Of a stretch of 35,876 nucleotides of DNA, positions 9,219-17,431 are shown one piece after another. The stretch's first letter is position 1; each line of letters opens with the position of its first letter. The stretch comes from Erythrobacter sp. ANT-B3C2 (lineage in GTDB: Bacteria > Pseudomonadota > Alphaproteobacteria > Sphingomonadales > Sphingomonadaceae): NCBI GenBank assembly GCA_001683845.1, contig LXQI01000021.1, positions 1-35,876 of the forward strand, read 5' to 3'. Made by a program: the position numbers and the translations under genes. The notes beneath the pieces are model-generated. The model saw nothing but the letters and a program-made list of their open reading frames with translations. It was not told the DNA's origin and searched no databases.

Positions 9219-9545
9219 TGATCCAGCGAACAGCACGCATTCCGCACGGCTTTCCCGAGGCAGGCTTCCGAATTGAGTGCTTCGCCGTCCGCAGCAACTC
9301 CGGCATAGCACTGATCCCCACCAGCCGCACGGCCTCAGCTAAGCGCGCGGCGAAGGAAGGGCGGCCAACCCCGATCAGGCGATCTAGTTTCACGGCCGCC
9401 AAAGCGCCAATAATTGGCTGCTCCCTCGATTGAATGCCCATGGAAAGCGGTGCCCGTGGCTTCCGCCCAGGCCAGATCTTCACCGGTGACAAGCAGCTTG
9501 TGACCAGCGTGCCGCAAGAGGTGAAGGTGCGGCGAAGGTCACAGT
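9219..9545 (+). pseudogene. Decayed partial duplicate of tesB (3' third)
   Basis: This stretch aligns with the last ~120 codons of the intact tesB at 6925-7824. In one frame it reads PHGLS, then stop TAA 9340-9342 where TesB has Tyr, then ARGEGRAANPDQAI, then stop TAG 9385-9387 where TesB has Trp, then FHGRQSANNWLL. A frameshift follows, and the next frame reads ARGFRPGQIFTGDKQLVTSVPQE, matching TesB ARGFGRGQIFTRDGRLVASVAQE. A further small deletion lies before PHGLS (CCCACC..AG..CCGCAC). Two in-frame stops and at least two shifts mean it is not functional. Divergence is clear, so the copy is old, or comes from a different tesB paralogue. Left boundary approximate. Confidence 0.8.
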
Positions 9546-9601
9546 ACTTCCAACCCACTACTGCACGTGTCAGCTTTTCAATACTATGCTAGTAGTAGAT
9601 C

Positions 9602-9641
9602 GACTCGGAGATCGCTCGAGTCTGCAAGAGGGGATTAAAAA
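9602..9641 (+). promoter_or_regulatory. Leader of the small secreted protein: hairpin plus ribosome-binding site
   Basis: GACTCG 9602-9607 pairs with CGAGTC 9617-9622. The ribosome-binding sequence GAGGGG lies at 9628-9633, followed by an A-rich 8-nt spacer and then ATA at 9642. There is no comparable site before the first in-frame ATG at 9669. Confidence 0.5.
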
Positions 9642-9932
9642 ATAAAAAAGCTGTTCGCATCTGCGGCAATGGTCGCAATGGTCTTGGCCTCCGCCGTGTC
9701 TATGCCTGCCCTCGCGCAAAGCAACAATAGCGCAAAGCCCGATGTTGATTTTTGCAAAGCTTTCTCCGGCGGCGGCGGCAAAGCACCCAACCAGGGAACC
9801 TGTACCGCCTTTTTCCAGACCCCGGATCCCGTCAGTTTCTGTGCCGAGGCCAGAGCTTTTGGTACTTTGGAACTCTACGGCTTTCGCAACCAGGGCGAAT
9901 GCATTGCGGCTCTCCGGAAGCTTCAGGGCTGA
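9642..9932 (+). CDS. Small secreted four-cysteine protein, apparent ATA start
   Basis: Read from ATA 9642, the protein is 96 residues and opens with a textbook signal peptide: Lys-Lys, a hydrophobic core, and a cleavage site after PALA. ATA lies 8 nt after a good ribosome-binding site. The first ATG (9669) has no such site and would drop the Lys-Lys n-region, leaving a shorter 87-residue product. The mature part (about 70 residues) has four Cys in DFC, GTC, SFC and GEC contexts, consistent with two disulfides in the periplasm, and a Gly-rich patch. I do not recognise the family. The ATA may be a real rare start, a decayed ATG, or a base error in an A-rich stretch. Confidence 0.65.
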   Translation: MKKLFASAAMVAMVLASAVSMPALAQSNNSAKPDVDFCKAFSGGGGKAPNQGTCTAFFQTPDPVSFCAEARAFGTLELYGFRNQGECIAALRKLQG

Positions 9933-9961
9933 CCGATCTGCTGTTGTCAGATGATGGTCCC

Positions 9962-9988
9962 TGCCGACGTGCTGAAGGCGTGTCGGCA
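9962..9988. terminator. Hairpin between convergent genes
   Basis: TGCCGAC 9962-9968 pairs with GTCGGCA 9982-9988 around a 13-nt loop. It lies between the stop of the small secreted protein and the stop of uvrC on the other strand. No clear T-run follows on either side, so its role as a terminator is tentative. Confidence 0.35.
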
Positions 9989-10014
9989 CTATCGTCATTT
10001 CCGTTTGCCTGCGG

Positions 10015-11973
10015 CTATCCACCCGGGTGATAGAAATCGTACACCGCCTGCGCCACGCCCTCGCTCACGCCTGGTGCGCGCTGCAGGTCCTCCAGCGAGG
10101 CGGCGCGCACCCGCCCCGCGGTGCCGAAGTGCAGCAGCAGCGCGCGTTTGCGGGCCGGGCCGATGCCGGGGATCTCGTCGAGCGGGCTGGCGCTGATCGC
10201 GCGGCTGCGCTTGGCCCGGTGCGCGCCAATCGCGAAACGGTGCACCTCGTCGCGCAGGCGCTGGAGGTAGAACAACAGCGGTGAATTGACCGTCAGCATC
10301 TTCTCGCGCCCATCGGGGAAGTGAAACACTTCGCGCCCCTCGCGCCCGTGGTCCGGCCCCTTGGCGATGGCGATCAGCGGCACGTGCTCGATGCCGAGTT
10401 CCTCCAGCGTGTCGCGCACGGACGACATCTGGCCCTTCCCTCCATCGATCAGCACCAGATCGGGCCAGGTGGCGCCCTCGCTTCCCTGGCTTTCCCGGTC
10501 GGGGTCCTCCTCCATCGCGCGGGCGAAGCGCCGGCCCATCACCTCACGCATCATGGCGAAATCGTCGTCGGTCTGCGCGCTGCGGATGTTGAACTTGCGG
10601 TACTGGTTCTTCATGAAGCCGTCGGGTCCGGCGACGATCATCGCGCCCACCGCCTTGGTGCCCTGGATGTGGCTGTTGTCGTACACCTCGATGCGCCGGG
10701 GCACGTCGGGCAATTCGAGGAACTCGGTCAGCTCGCGCAGCAGCCGCGCCTGCGTGCCGCTCTCGGCCAGCCGCCGTTCGAGCGCCTCGGTGGCGTTGCG
10801 GCTGGCCTGCTCCACCAGCCGCCGGCGCTCGCCACGCTGCGGCACGCCGATCTCCACCTTCCGGCCCGCCAGCGCGCCGAAGGCCTCCTCCAGCAGCGCC
10901 CGATCCGGCAGGTCGCGGTCGAGCAGGATCGCGCGCGGTGGCGGCACCTCCTCGTAGAACTGCGCCAGCACGCGGCTGAGCACCTCCTCCTCGGCGATCT
11001 CGGCCGTGTGGCTGGGGAAGAAGGCGCGGTGCCCCCAGTTCTGCCCGCCGCGGATGAAGAACCCCTGGATGCCGACCTGCCCGCCGCTGGCCGCGAGCGC
11101 GAAGATATCGGCATCGCCCACGCCCTCGGCGTTGATCGCCTGGCTGCCCTGGATGAACGTGGCGGCGCGCAGCCGGTCTCGCAGCATCGCCGCGCGCTCG
11201 AAATCGAGCGCCTCAGCCGCCTCGGCCATCTGCCCCTCGATCTTGCGCTGCACCGCGCCGGATTTGCCGCCGAGAAAGTCCTTCGCCTCCTGCACCAGCT
11301 CGGCATATCCGCCCTCGTCGATCCGCCGCACGCAGGGTGCCGAGCAGCGCTTGATCTGGTACAGCAGGCACGGCCGGTCGCGCCGGGCGAAGAAGCTGTC
11401 CGTGCAGCTCCTCAGCAGGAACAGCTTCTGCAGCGCATTGATGGTGGTGTTAACGCTGCCAGCGCTGGCGAACGGCCCGTAATAATCGCCGGGTACCTTG
11501 CGCGCGCCGCGATGCTTGGTGATTCGCGGGAAGTCGTGCCCGGCGCGCAGCAGGATGAACGGGAAGCTTTTGTCGTCGCGCAGCAGCACGTTGTACGGCG
11601 GGCGAAAGCGCTTGATGAACTGCGCCTCCAGCAGCAGCGCCTCCGCCTCCGAATTGGTGGTGACGATCTCCAGCCCGCGCGTCTGGCTCACCATTCGCTG
11701 CAGCCGGCTGGAGAGCGCCTTCACCTGCACATAGTTCGCCACCCGCGCCTTCAGCGAGCGGGCCTTGCCCACATACAGCACCTCGCCGCGGGCATCGAGC
11801 ATCCGGTACACGCCGGGCTTGGGCCGCAAAGTGCGCACCACCTGACGGATCGCCGCGACTCCCGCCTCGAGATCGGGCTGCGCGGAGCCGCGCACCGTGT
11901 AGGTCGCGCGGTCTTCCAGAAAGCGTTCGGAGCCCGCGGGATGCGGGGGAGTGCCGGCGGGTGTGGTGGGCAT
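10015..11973 (-). CDS. uvrC: Excinuclease ABC subunit C (UvrC)
   Basis: UvrC makes both incisions around the lesion in nucleotide excision repair. The 652-residue protein shows the full domain order. An N-terminal GIY-YIG nuclease (GVYRMLD...LYVGKARSLKARV, about 54-130) is followed by a four-cysteine cluster (SCTD, RPCLL, KRCSAPC, about 190-215) at the position of the reported UvrC iron-sulfur site. Next come the UVR motif for UvrB contact (ALDFERAAMLRDRL), the RNase H-like second nuclease (EVYDNSHIQGTKAVGAM, LVLIDGGKGQ) and C-terminal helix-hairpin-helix repeats (IPGIGPARKRALL, APGVSEGVAQAVYDF). The N-terminal extension of about 40 residues is usual in sphingomonads. A long + strand frame across it is a shadow. 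Confidence 0.97.
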   Translation of the reverse strand: MPTTPAGTPPHPAGSERFLEDRATYTVRGSAQPDLEAGVAAIRQVVRTLRPKPGVYRMLDARGEVLYVGKARSLKARVANYVQVKALSSRLQRMVSQTRGLEIVTTNSEAEALLLEAQFIKRFRPPYNVLLRDDKSFPFILLRAGHDFPRITKHRGARKVPGDYYGPFASAGSVNTTINALQKLFLLRSCTDSFFARRDRPCLLYQIKRCSAPCVRRIDEGGYAELVQEAKDFLGGKSGAVQRKIEGQMAEAAEALDFERAAMLRDRLRAATFIQGSQAINAEGVGDADIFALAASGGQVGIQGFFIRGGQNWGHRAFFPSHTAEIAEEEVLSRVLAQFYEEVPPPRAILLDRDLPDRALLEEAFGALAGRKVEIGVPQRGERRRLVEQASRNATEALERRLAESGTQARLLRELTEFLELPDVPRRIEVYDNSHIQGTKAVGAMIVAGPDGFMKNQYRKFNIRSAQTDDDFAMMREVMGRRFARAMEEDPDRESQGSEGATWPDLVLIDGGKGQMSSVRDTLEELGIEHVPLIAIAKGPDHGREGREVFHFPDGREKMLTVNSPLLFYLQRLRDEVHRFAIGAHRAKRSRAISASPLDEIPGIGPARKRALLLHFGTAGRVRAASLEDLQRAPGVSEGVAQAVYDFYHPGG

Positions 11974-12038
11974 CGGCTAGCAGATAGGCCGGTCCGCGCC
12001 CGAAATGAAGCCGCGCGCTGGCCAGCCAAACCTGAAAG

Positions 12039-13082
12039 TCAGTCGTCGCGTCCGGGAATCTCGGTCGGCGTGTCCAACGCCTCTTCGACATAGAGTCGCT
12101 TGATCAGCACGAACACCACCACCAGCAGCGGCGCGGCGAACAGCAGGCCGATCACGCCGAACAGCATGCCGAAGGCGATGATGCCGAACACGGTGACCGC
12201 CGGCGGGAGCATCACCGCCTGCTTCTGCACCAGCGGCGTGACCAGGATGCCCTCGGCCTGCTGCACGAGGAACACCACCAAGATCGCCCACAGCACTGTA
12301 TCCGGACCGGCGGCGAGCGCCATGATCACGATCGGAATGCCCCCTAGCCACGGGCCGATCCAGGGGATCGCCTCGGCCACGCCCATGATCAGCCCCAGCG
12401 CGATGGGCGCGGGCACGCCCACCAGCCACAGCCCCAGTCCCGTGAGAAAGCCGATGATCACCATCGAAACCAGCTGCCCGCCCATCCACAGTTTCACCGC
12501 CCGGCCCGCATCGCGCAGGGCCTCGTCGGCAAGTGGCCGATGCTTCTTGGGCACCAGCAGCACCAGCCCGCGCCGGTACAGCCCGGGGTTGCCGGCAATG
12601 AACAGGGCGCCGAATATCAGCACCACGAAATCGGTCAGAAAGCTCGCGATGGAGCCCAGCACTTGCTGGATGCCCGGCAGCACCCGCTCCTCGCTCAGCG
12701 TGAAGCCTTCGAACGAGGCAATCAGCGTCGGCCCCCCGGGCATCGATTCCACCCAGGCCTGCAACTGCTCCACGACTTCGGGCACCGTCTCCACCACGGC
12801 GGAATATTGCTGGCGCACCTGGTTGCCGAACAGCCACACGAAGCCGGCGATTAACAGCAGGATCACCAACAGCGCCGCATAAAAGGTCCAGCGCCCCGAG
12901 AGCGGCGTATAATCCTCGATCAAATCCGCCACCGCGCGGATCAGCACCGCGACCACCACCGCGCCGAACACGACCATCAGCAGGTGCATCAGCTGAAACG
13001 CCGCCGCACCGATCACGATGAGCAGCGCGGCTGCCAGCATAGACTTGAGGATGAGTGGGAAGTGATCCGGCCGGGCGTCCAT
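12039..13082 (-). CDS. AI-2E/PerM family permease
   Basis: The 347-residue inner-membrane protein has about seven to eight hydrophobic segments. It follows the AI-2E transporter/PerM pattern: two N-terminal helices, a third segment, a cytoplasmic amphipathic stretch (about 100-160), and the conserved C-terminal core with GVAEAIPWIGPWLGGIP and LVTPLVQKQAVMLPPAVTV. Members are linked to export of small molecules or ion exchange, and the substrate cannot be told from sequence. The frame is open to 13169, but MDARPDHF at 13082 is the natural start, because the longer version adds a non-conserved Cys/Trp-rich piece and overlaps the receptor gene. The ribosome-binding site is weak. It lies between uvrC and the receptor on the same strand. 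Confidence 0.85.
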   Translation of the reverse strand: MDARPDHFPLILKSMLAAALLIVIGAAAFQLMHLLMVVFGAVVVAVLIRAVADLIEDYTPLSGRWTFYAALLVILLLIAGFVWLFGNQVRQQYSAVVETVPEVVEQLQAWVESMPGGPTLIASFEGFTLSEERVLPGIQQVLGSIASFLTDFVVLIFGALFIAGNPGLYRRGLVLLVPKKHRPLADEALRDAGRAVKLWMGGQLVSMVIIGFLTGLGLWLVGVPAPIALGLIMGVAEAIPWIGPWLGGIPIVIMALAAGPDTVLWAILVVFLVQQAEGILVTPLVQKQAVMLPPAVTVFGIIAFGMLFGVIGLLFAAPLLVVVFVLIKRLYVEEALDTPTEIPGRDD

Positions 13083-13128
13083 GGCTAGCAAATGAACGCC
13101 CGGCAGGGCTGTTCCGGGCAACAAGCGA

Positions 13129-16100
13129 TCAGAACAGCTTGCGCAGCTCCACTTCCAAGAACCGCCCAACCGGATCGATCAGGAACGGCTGGTAGCGCAG
13201 CGGCACCTCGCCCGCGCTGTCGGTCACCCGCTGGCGCGCATCGAACACATTGGAGACCGAAAGGGAAACGCGGGTCTTCTCCAGCAACGGCACCGCCGCG
13301 ATCCACGATTCCCGCCGGTCGAGATCGAGGAACAGGCGCAGGTCGAGGGTTGCGTAATCGTCGAAGAACAGGTCGCTGCTGCCGGGCAGATCGCTGCCCT
13401 CCACCCGGCTGTCGCCGATGTAGCGGCCGCTCACCCGCAGGCCCCAGCCGCGATAGAACATTCCGCCCTCCAATCGCGCCGAATGGCGCGGCTGGCCACC
13501 GCCCGAAAGCGCGTCTCCGGAGAGCAGGTCGAGCAGCGGTCCGCCAGGTGAAACCAGCACCTCGTTCTCGATCTCATAGCTGTAATTAAGGTTGGCAAAC
13601 CACCGCCCGCGCCCGTCGCCACCGCGACCGGGAAGGAAGGCGCCCGCGCCCGGCCCTCGCCCGCCCGGGCCCCGCCCTGCAGCTGGCGGCGCCGGCTGAC
13701 CGTCGGTCGCCGGGCTTGCGGAAGCCTCCACGCCTTGCGCGCTGCACAGGCCTTCGCGGAGGCGGGCGAGCCGCTCGGGGTCGAACTGCCCATCGCGCCC
13801 CCGCAGGCGCTGCTGCATCGCCTCGGGCAGCTCGGAGATCATCTCGGGCGTCGATTCGAGCACCATGAGATTGCCCGCCTCATCCCGCCCGCACAGCCGC
13901 TGGCGCAGTGCCACCAGCGCCTGCGGATCGATTTCCGCCATGGCGCCCTGCCCAAGGCGGGGCCCTTGGCGCGGCCCCTCGGCGGAACAGAATTGCTCGC
14001 GCAGCTCGGCCACGCGCTGCGGATCGAGCTGCCCGTCGGCTCCGCGCAAACGCTGCTGCATCGGCTCGGGCAGCTGGGCCAGCATCTCGGGCGTGAGTTC
14101 CAGTTGCGTCAGCGCCCCCTGCGCATCGCGCGTGCACAGGCGCTCGCGCAATGCGCGGAAGCGCTCGGGGTCGAAGCTGCGGCCTGCGCCCATGCTGGCC
14201 GCTGGCGTTGCACCGGGAGCGCCCCCCGGTGCGGGCGCGGCACCCGGGGAGACAGGCGCGGCAGGCGCTGCGGCCTGCTCGGCGAACCGACCCCTCCCGC
14301 CCTGGCCCCGCCCTCCGGGTGCACCACCGCCTGCCTCCGCCCCGGGCCGGGCAGCGCCGAACGGCCCCGAAAGGTTGATGCCAACCTGCAGCCGCCGTGA
14401 ATCCTGCTGCGCAAAGGTCACCGGTCGCTGGTCGATCGACACCAGCCGTCCGACCTCATCGCGGATCACCCGCTCGGGGAAGGCCGCCTCCGTTGTGGGG
14501 GTCAGCAGCGGGAAACCGGCGGCCACGTCGTCCGAATGGTTGTCGATATATTCAAGGCTCAGGTTGGACCGCTCGAGGAAGGGCAACTCCCAGGTCACCC
14601 CCAGCTTCCAGTCGCTTTGGCTCTGCGCCGGCAGCAGCGGGTTGCCACCGGTGATGATCGTGGCCAGCACCGTCTCGCCGGTGGCAAGGTCGAACACCGG
14701 CACGTTGGGGGTGGCGATCTCCGGGTTACCAAGCTGGCCGAGCGAAGGGGCGCTGTCGCGGGAAAAATAGCTGGCGGTGACGTTCAGCGTCCTGGTGGGG
14801 GACCAGTTGAGCCCGGTGCTCCACTCGGTTAGCGTGCCGAAATCCGACAGATGATCGACCCCGGCCGTGAAGCTCAGCGTCAGGTCGCCCACCCCCGCCA
14901 GAACGTCTTCGCGCACGCTGGTGAGCGGCACGCTGAGGTTGATGCCGGCATTGGCATCGCCGCGGGTCAGCTGCGTCGTCCCGGCCGCATTGCGGGTGTC
15001 CCGGCTGTCGATGCGGGTCCAGCCATAGCCAGCATCGAGTGTCAGCCCCAGTTCGCCGGCCGGCAGCAGCAGCGGCCGGCCAATCGCGGTCAGACTGGTG
15101 CTCGCGCTGTCGATCGTCGTCTCGGCCCGGTCGAACCCCGCGTCGGGCAGCACGGGCAGCGTGGCATCGAGCGCCCGCGTGCCCGCAGCGGCAGCGGCGA
15201 GCAGCGCGGACGTATCGGCGCGGCGATCGGTCCGGCTGTCGCTGTCGACGCGGCTGATGTCGGCGGTGGCGGCCAGCCGCCAATCGCCCGCCGTGCCGTT
15301 GAGCCCGCTGCCGAAGGCATAGGTGCTGGTACGGCTATCCACCACGATCGGGTTTTCCGCCCCGAACACGCGCAGCAGCCGGGCGCCAGCGGGATCGATC
15401 AGCGTCACGCTGTCCAGCCCCTGCAGCCGCAGCACATCGTCCCTCCGGTATGTGGCGTTGAGGCTGAGCGTGGTGCCGTCCTCGGTCAGGCGGGTGGTCA
15501 GGTTGGCGGTGGCCTCCACCCCGGCCGCATCGCCCACCAGGCTGCGGAACTCGGCCGGGCTCGGATCGCCGGGGGCCACCGGCGCGCTGCCCACCGCCTG
15601 CACGATGCCGCGCTCGGCCTCGGTCAGCAGGGTGGTATCGGACCAGCCGAGGTTGAGGTTCAGCCGGCTCGGCCCGTTGATCCGCACATAGGTGGCCTCT
15701 GCCTCCTTGGTCGAATAGCCGCCGTCGAACGGCTGGCCGTACTCGACCTCGACACTGCGGCTCTGGTAATTGGGCTTGAGGATCAGGTTCACCACCCGCT
15801 GGTCGGCCGAATAGCCGTAGCGCTGGGCGACCTCCTCGGGAAACACCTCGACACGCTCGATCGCTTCAGGGGGGTAGGAGCTCAGCTCCCGGAAGCTGGA
15901 AATGCGCGTGCCATTGACCAGCACCACCGGCCGCCCGCCGCCGCGCCCGCGGCCGCTGGTGGTCTGGGGCGCCAGCGCTTCGAGCAGTTCGGCGATTGTG
16001 CTCGCGCCATAGGCCGCGATGTCTTCCTCGCCGAGGTCGAGCAACGGCGGCTGCGGTGCATCCACCCGGCCGCGCTGGCTTCGCCCGGTGACGATGATAT

Positions 16101-16260
16101 CGGCCTCGGGCTCTCCGGGAGCGGGTGCCCCCATGTTCGGCGCCGGCCCTTGCGCGGTGGCCTCCTGAGCGATTGGCTCCTGTGCGGTCGTGGGCGTTGC
16201 GGAAAGCGCGGCAAGCACGAGGCTCAAGGTCAGCAGGCCGGAAGCGGGCAAAATGCGCAA
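13129..16260 (-). CDS. TonB-dependent outer-membrane receptor with a cysteine-repeat insert
   Basis: The 1043-residue protein starts at TTG behind AAGGGA with an 8-nt spacing. It has a signal peptide to about residue 26, a TonB-box-like stretch (EADIIVTGR), a plug domain (about 75-165, with PVVLVNGTRIS and VVNLILKP), and a beta-barrel ending in Phe, the usual outer-membrane C-terminal aromatic. The barrel is interrupted by a long insert (about 632-885) rich in Gly, Pro and Ala. Within it, residues ~694-842 form two long repeats, each with two half-repeats of pattern (F/L/I)DP(E/Q)....LR...C and a shared segment LP(E)..MQQRLRG.DGQ. The insert should lie in an extracellular loop. The substrate is unknown. 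The neighbours (permease, infA) give no hint. Confidence 0.92.
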   Translation of the reverse strand: MRILPASGLLTLSLVLAALSATPTTAQEPIAQEATAQGPAPNMGAPAPGEPEADIIVTGRSQRGRVDAPQPPLLDLGEEDIAAYGASTIAELLEALAPQTTSGRGRGGGRPVVLVNGTRISSFRELSSYPPEAIERVEVFPEEVAQRYGYSADQRVVNLILKPNYQSRSVEVEYGQPFDGGYSTKEAEATYVRINGPSRLNLNLGWSDTTLLTEAERGIVQAVGSAPVAPGDPSPAEFRSLVGDAAGVEATANLTTRLTEDGTTLSLNATYRRDDVLRLQGLDSVTLIDPAGARLLRVFGAENPIVVDSRTSTYAFGSGLNGTAGDWRLAATADISRVDSDSRTDRRADTSALLAAAAAGTRALDATLPVLPDAGFDRAETTIDSASTSLTAIGRPLLLPAGELGLTLDAGYGWTRIDSRDTRNAAGTTQLTRGDANAGINLSVPLTSVREDVLAGVGDLTLSFTAGVDHLSDFGTLTEWSTGLNWSPTRTLNVTASYFSRDSAPSLGQLGNPEIATPNVPVFDLATGETVLATIITGGNPLLPAQSQSDWKLGVTWELPFLERSNLSLEYIDNHSDDVAAGFPLLTPTTEAAFPERVIRDEVGRLVSIDQRPVTFAQQDSRRLQVGINLSGPFGAARPGAEAGGGAPGGRGQGGRGRFAEQAAAPAAPVSPGAAPAPGGAPGATPAASMGAGRSFDPERFRALRERLCTRDAQGALTQLELTPEMLAQLPEPMQQRLRGADGQLDPQRVAELREQFCSAEGPRQGPRLGQGAMAEIDPQALVALRQRLCGRDEAGNLMVLESTPEMISELPEAMQQRLRGRDGQFDPERLARLREGLCSAQGVEASASPATDGQPAPPAAGRGPGGRGPGAGAFLPGRGGDGRGRWFANLNYSYEIENEVLVSPGGPLLDLLSGDALSGGGQPRHSARLEGGMFYRGWGLRVSGRYIGDSRVEGSDLPGSSDLFFDDYATLDLRLFLDLDRRESWIAAVPLLEKTRVSLSVSNVFDARQRVTDSAGEVPLRYQPFLIDPVGRFLEVELRKLF

Positions 16261-16323
16261 AATGGAAGTCCCTTCAGGACAGTTGGTCCGCGTGCCCCCT
16301 TAGACCAGCCTTCGCTGCAATGC

Positions 16324-16353
16324 GGTATAGGCGCAAGCAGAGCCGCGTAACAA
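16324..16353 (-). promoter_or_regulatory. Putative sigma70-type promoter of the TonB receptor gene
   Basis: On the reverse strand TTGTTA (16353-16348) and TATACC (16329-16324) are separated by 18 nt. This lies about 60 nt upstream of the TTG start at 16260. A TGTGACATTTTGTTAC stretch overlaps the -35 side and could be an operator, but that is a guess. Confidence 0.4.
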
Positions 16354-16471
16354 AATGTCACAACCTCTCCGGAGGCGGACCGGCTCCCCCCCGGAAGGCT
16401 TTTCTTTTGAATGCCCGGCGTCTATGGCGCGCGGCCATGATGACCCACCGAACCAAGGCCTGACCTCCCGC

Positions 16472-16717
16472 ATGCCGAAAGAAGAACAGCTGGAGATGCG
16501 CGGCAAGGTGATGGAGCTGCTGCCCAACGCCATGTTCCGGGTGGAACTGGAGAACGGGCACGAGGTGCTGGGCCACACCGCCGGGCGGATGCGCAAGAAC
16601 CGCATCCGCGTGCTGGTGGGGGACGAGGTGCTGTGCGAGATCACCCCTTATGATCTCACCAAGGCGCGCATCACGTATCGCTTCATGCCAGGCCGTGGCG
16701 GCCCCGGCCCGCAATAG
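16472..16717 (+). CDS. infA: Translation initiation factor IF-1
   Basis: IF-1 is the small OB-fold factor that binds the 30S A-site and helps IF-2 and IF-3 during initiation. The product is 81 residues: [19 protein letters not shown], then [20 protein letters not shown] and [19 protein letters not shown], then a basic C-terminus. Typical IF-1 is about 72 residues; the extra part is a Gly/Pro tail (RGGPGPQ), seen in some relatives. The frame is open upstream to 16355, but ATG 16472 gives the conserved N-terminus. It heads the infA-maf-RNase-yacG-tRNA-Phe block and is divergent from the TonB receptor. Confidence 0.95.
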   Translation: MPKEEQLEMRGKVMELLPNAMFRVELENGHEVLGHTAGRMRKNRIRVLVGDEVLCEITPYDLTKARITYRFMPGRGGPGPQ

Positions 16718-16729
16718 CAGCGGTGGTTC

Positions 16730-16758
16730 GAGCCGTCGGGGCAATTCCGCGGCTCTTT
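16730..16758 (+). terminator. Possible terminator/attenuator after infA
   Basis: GAGCCG 16730-16735 pairs with CGGCTC 16750-16755 and is followed directly by TTT. It starts 13 nt after the infA stop and lies before maf. The stem is short and the T-run brief, so it may attenuate rather than stop transcription. Confidence 0.35.
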
Positions 16759-16795
16759 GGCACAGGTGGTAGCCGCCTTGATCGCTGTTCCTGAA

Positions 16796-17431
16796 ATGGC
16801 GCCGGATGATGCTGGTTCCCAGGGCGATGCTTCGCCTCTCCCGGAAGGTGCAAGCCCCCGCCCGAACAGCCTGGTACTCGCGTCTGCCAGCCCCCGCCGT
16901 CGCGAGTTGCTGGCCCGGCTGGGCATCGCTCCCTGCCGCGTCGCCCCCGCCGCAATCGACGAAAGCCCATCCCGCGCCGAACTGCCGCGCGATTACGCCC
17001 GCCGCATGGCGCGCGAGAAAGCGCTGGCGGTGCAGGAGCCCGGCGCGCATGTGCTCGCCGGCGATACAGTCGTCGCCGTCGGCCGCCGCATCCTGCCCAA
17101 GGCCGAGGACGAGGCGACCGCCCGCGCCTGCCTTGTGCTGCTCTCAGGTCGCCGCCACCGCGTGTTCTCCGCCGTCGCGCTGGCAGCCCCGGACGGCACC
17201 CTGCGCGAGAAGATGAGCGAGACGCAGCTGCGCTTCAAGCGCCTGTCGGAGGAGGAGATCCGCGCCTATCTCGCGGGCGGCGAGTGGCACGGCAAGGCCG
17301 GCGGCTACGCCATCCAGGGCAGCGCCGAGGGGCTGATCGAGTGGCTCGAGGGCAGCCATTCGGGCGTGGTCGGCCTGCCGCTGTTCGAAACGCGCGCGCT
17401 GCTCAGGGCTGCGGGCTTCGCGATTGGCTGA
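16796..17431 (+). CDS. maf: Maf-family nucleotide pyrophosphatase
   Basis: Maf proteins hydrolyse non-canonical or modified nucleoside triphosphates (for example dTTP/UTP or m7GTP) to monophosphates, a house-cleaning role. The signature LASASPRRRELLARLG is followed by the conserved AGDTVVAV and EWHGKAGGYAIQG, with a C-terminal SGVVGLPLFET. The exact substrate class cannot be assigned from what I see. The start is uncertain: ATG 16796 gives 211 residues with a ~28-residue leader before the conserved core, and TTG 16757 would lengthen it. The stop overlaps the next gene's TTG start by 8 nt. Confidence 0.88.
   Translation: MAPDDAGSQGDASPLPEGASPRPNSLVLASASPRRRELLARLGIAPCRVAPAAIDESPSRAELPRDYARRMAREKALAVQEPGAHVLAGDTVVAVGRRILPKAEDEATARACLVLLSGRRHRVFSAVALAAPDGTLREKMSETQLRFKRLSEEEIRAYLAGGEWHGKAGGYAIQGSAEGLIEWLEGSHSGVVGLPLFETRALLRAAGFAIG

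Noticed and set aside
9669-9932. ATG 9669 as the start of the small secreted protein
   Set aside because: No ribosome-binding site, and it removes the Lys-Lys part of the signal peptide. ATA 9642 fits better, although it is unconventional.
10321-12093. Plus-strand open frame of 590 codons
   Set aside because: Antisense to uvrC, which is complete with all domains. The composition is typical of a shadow frame.
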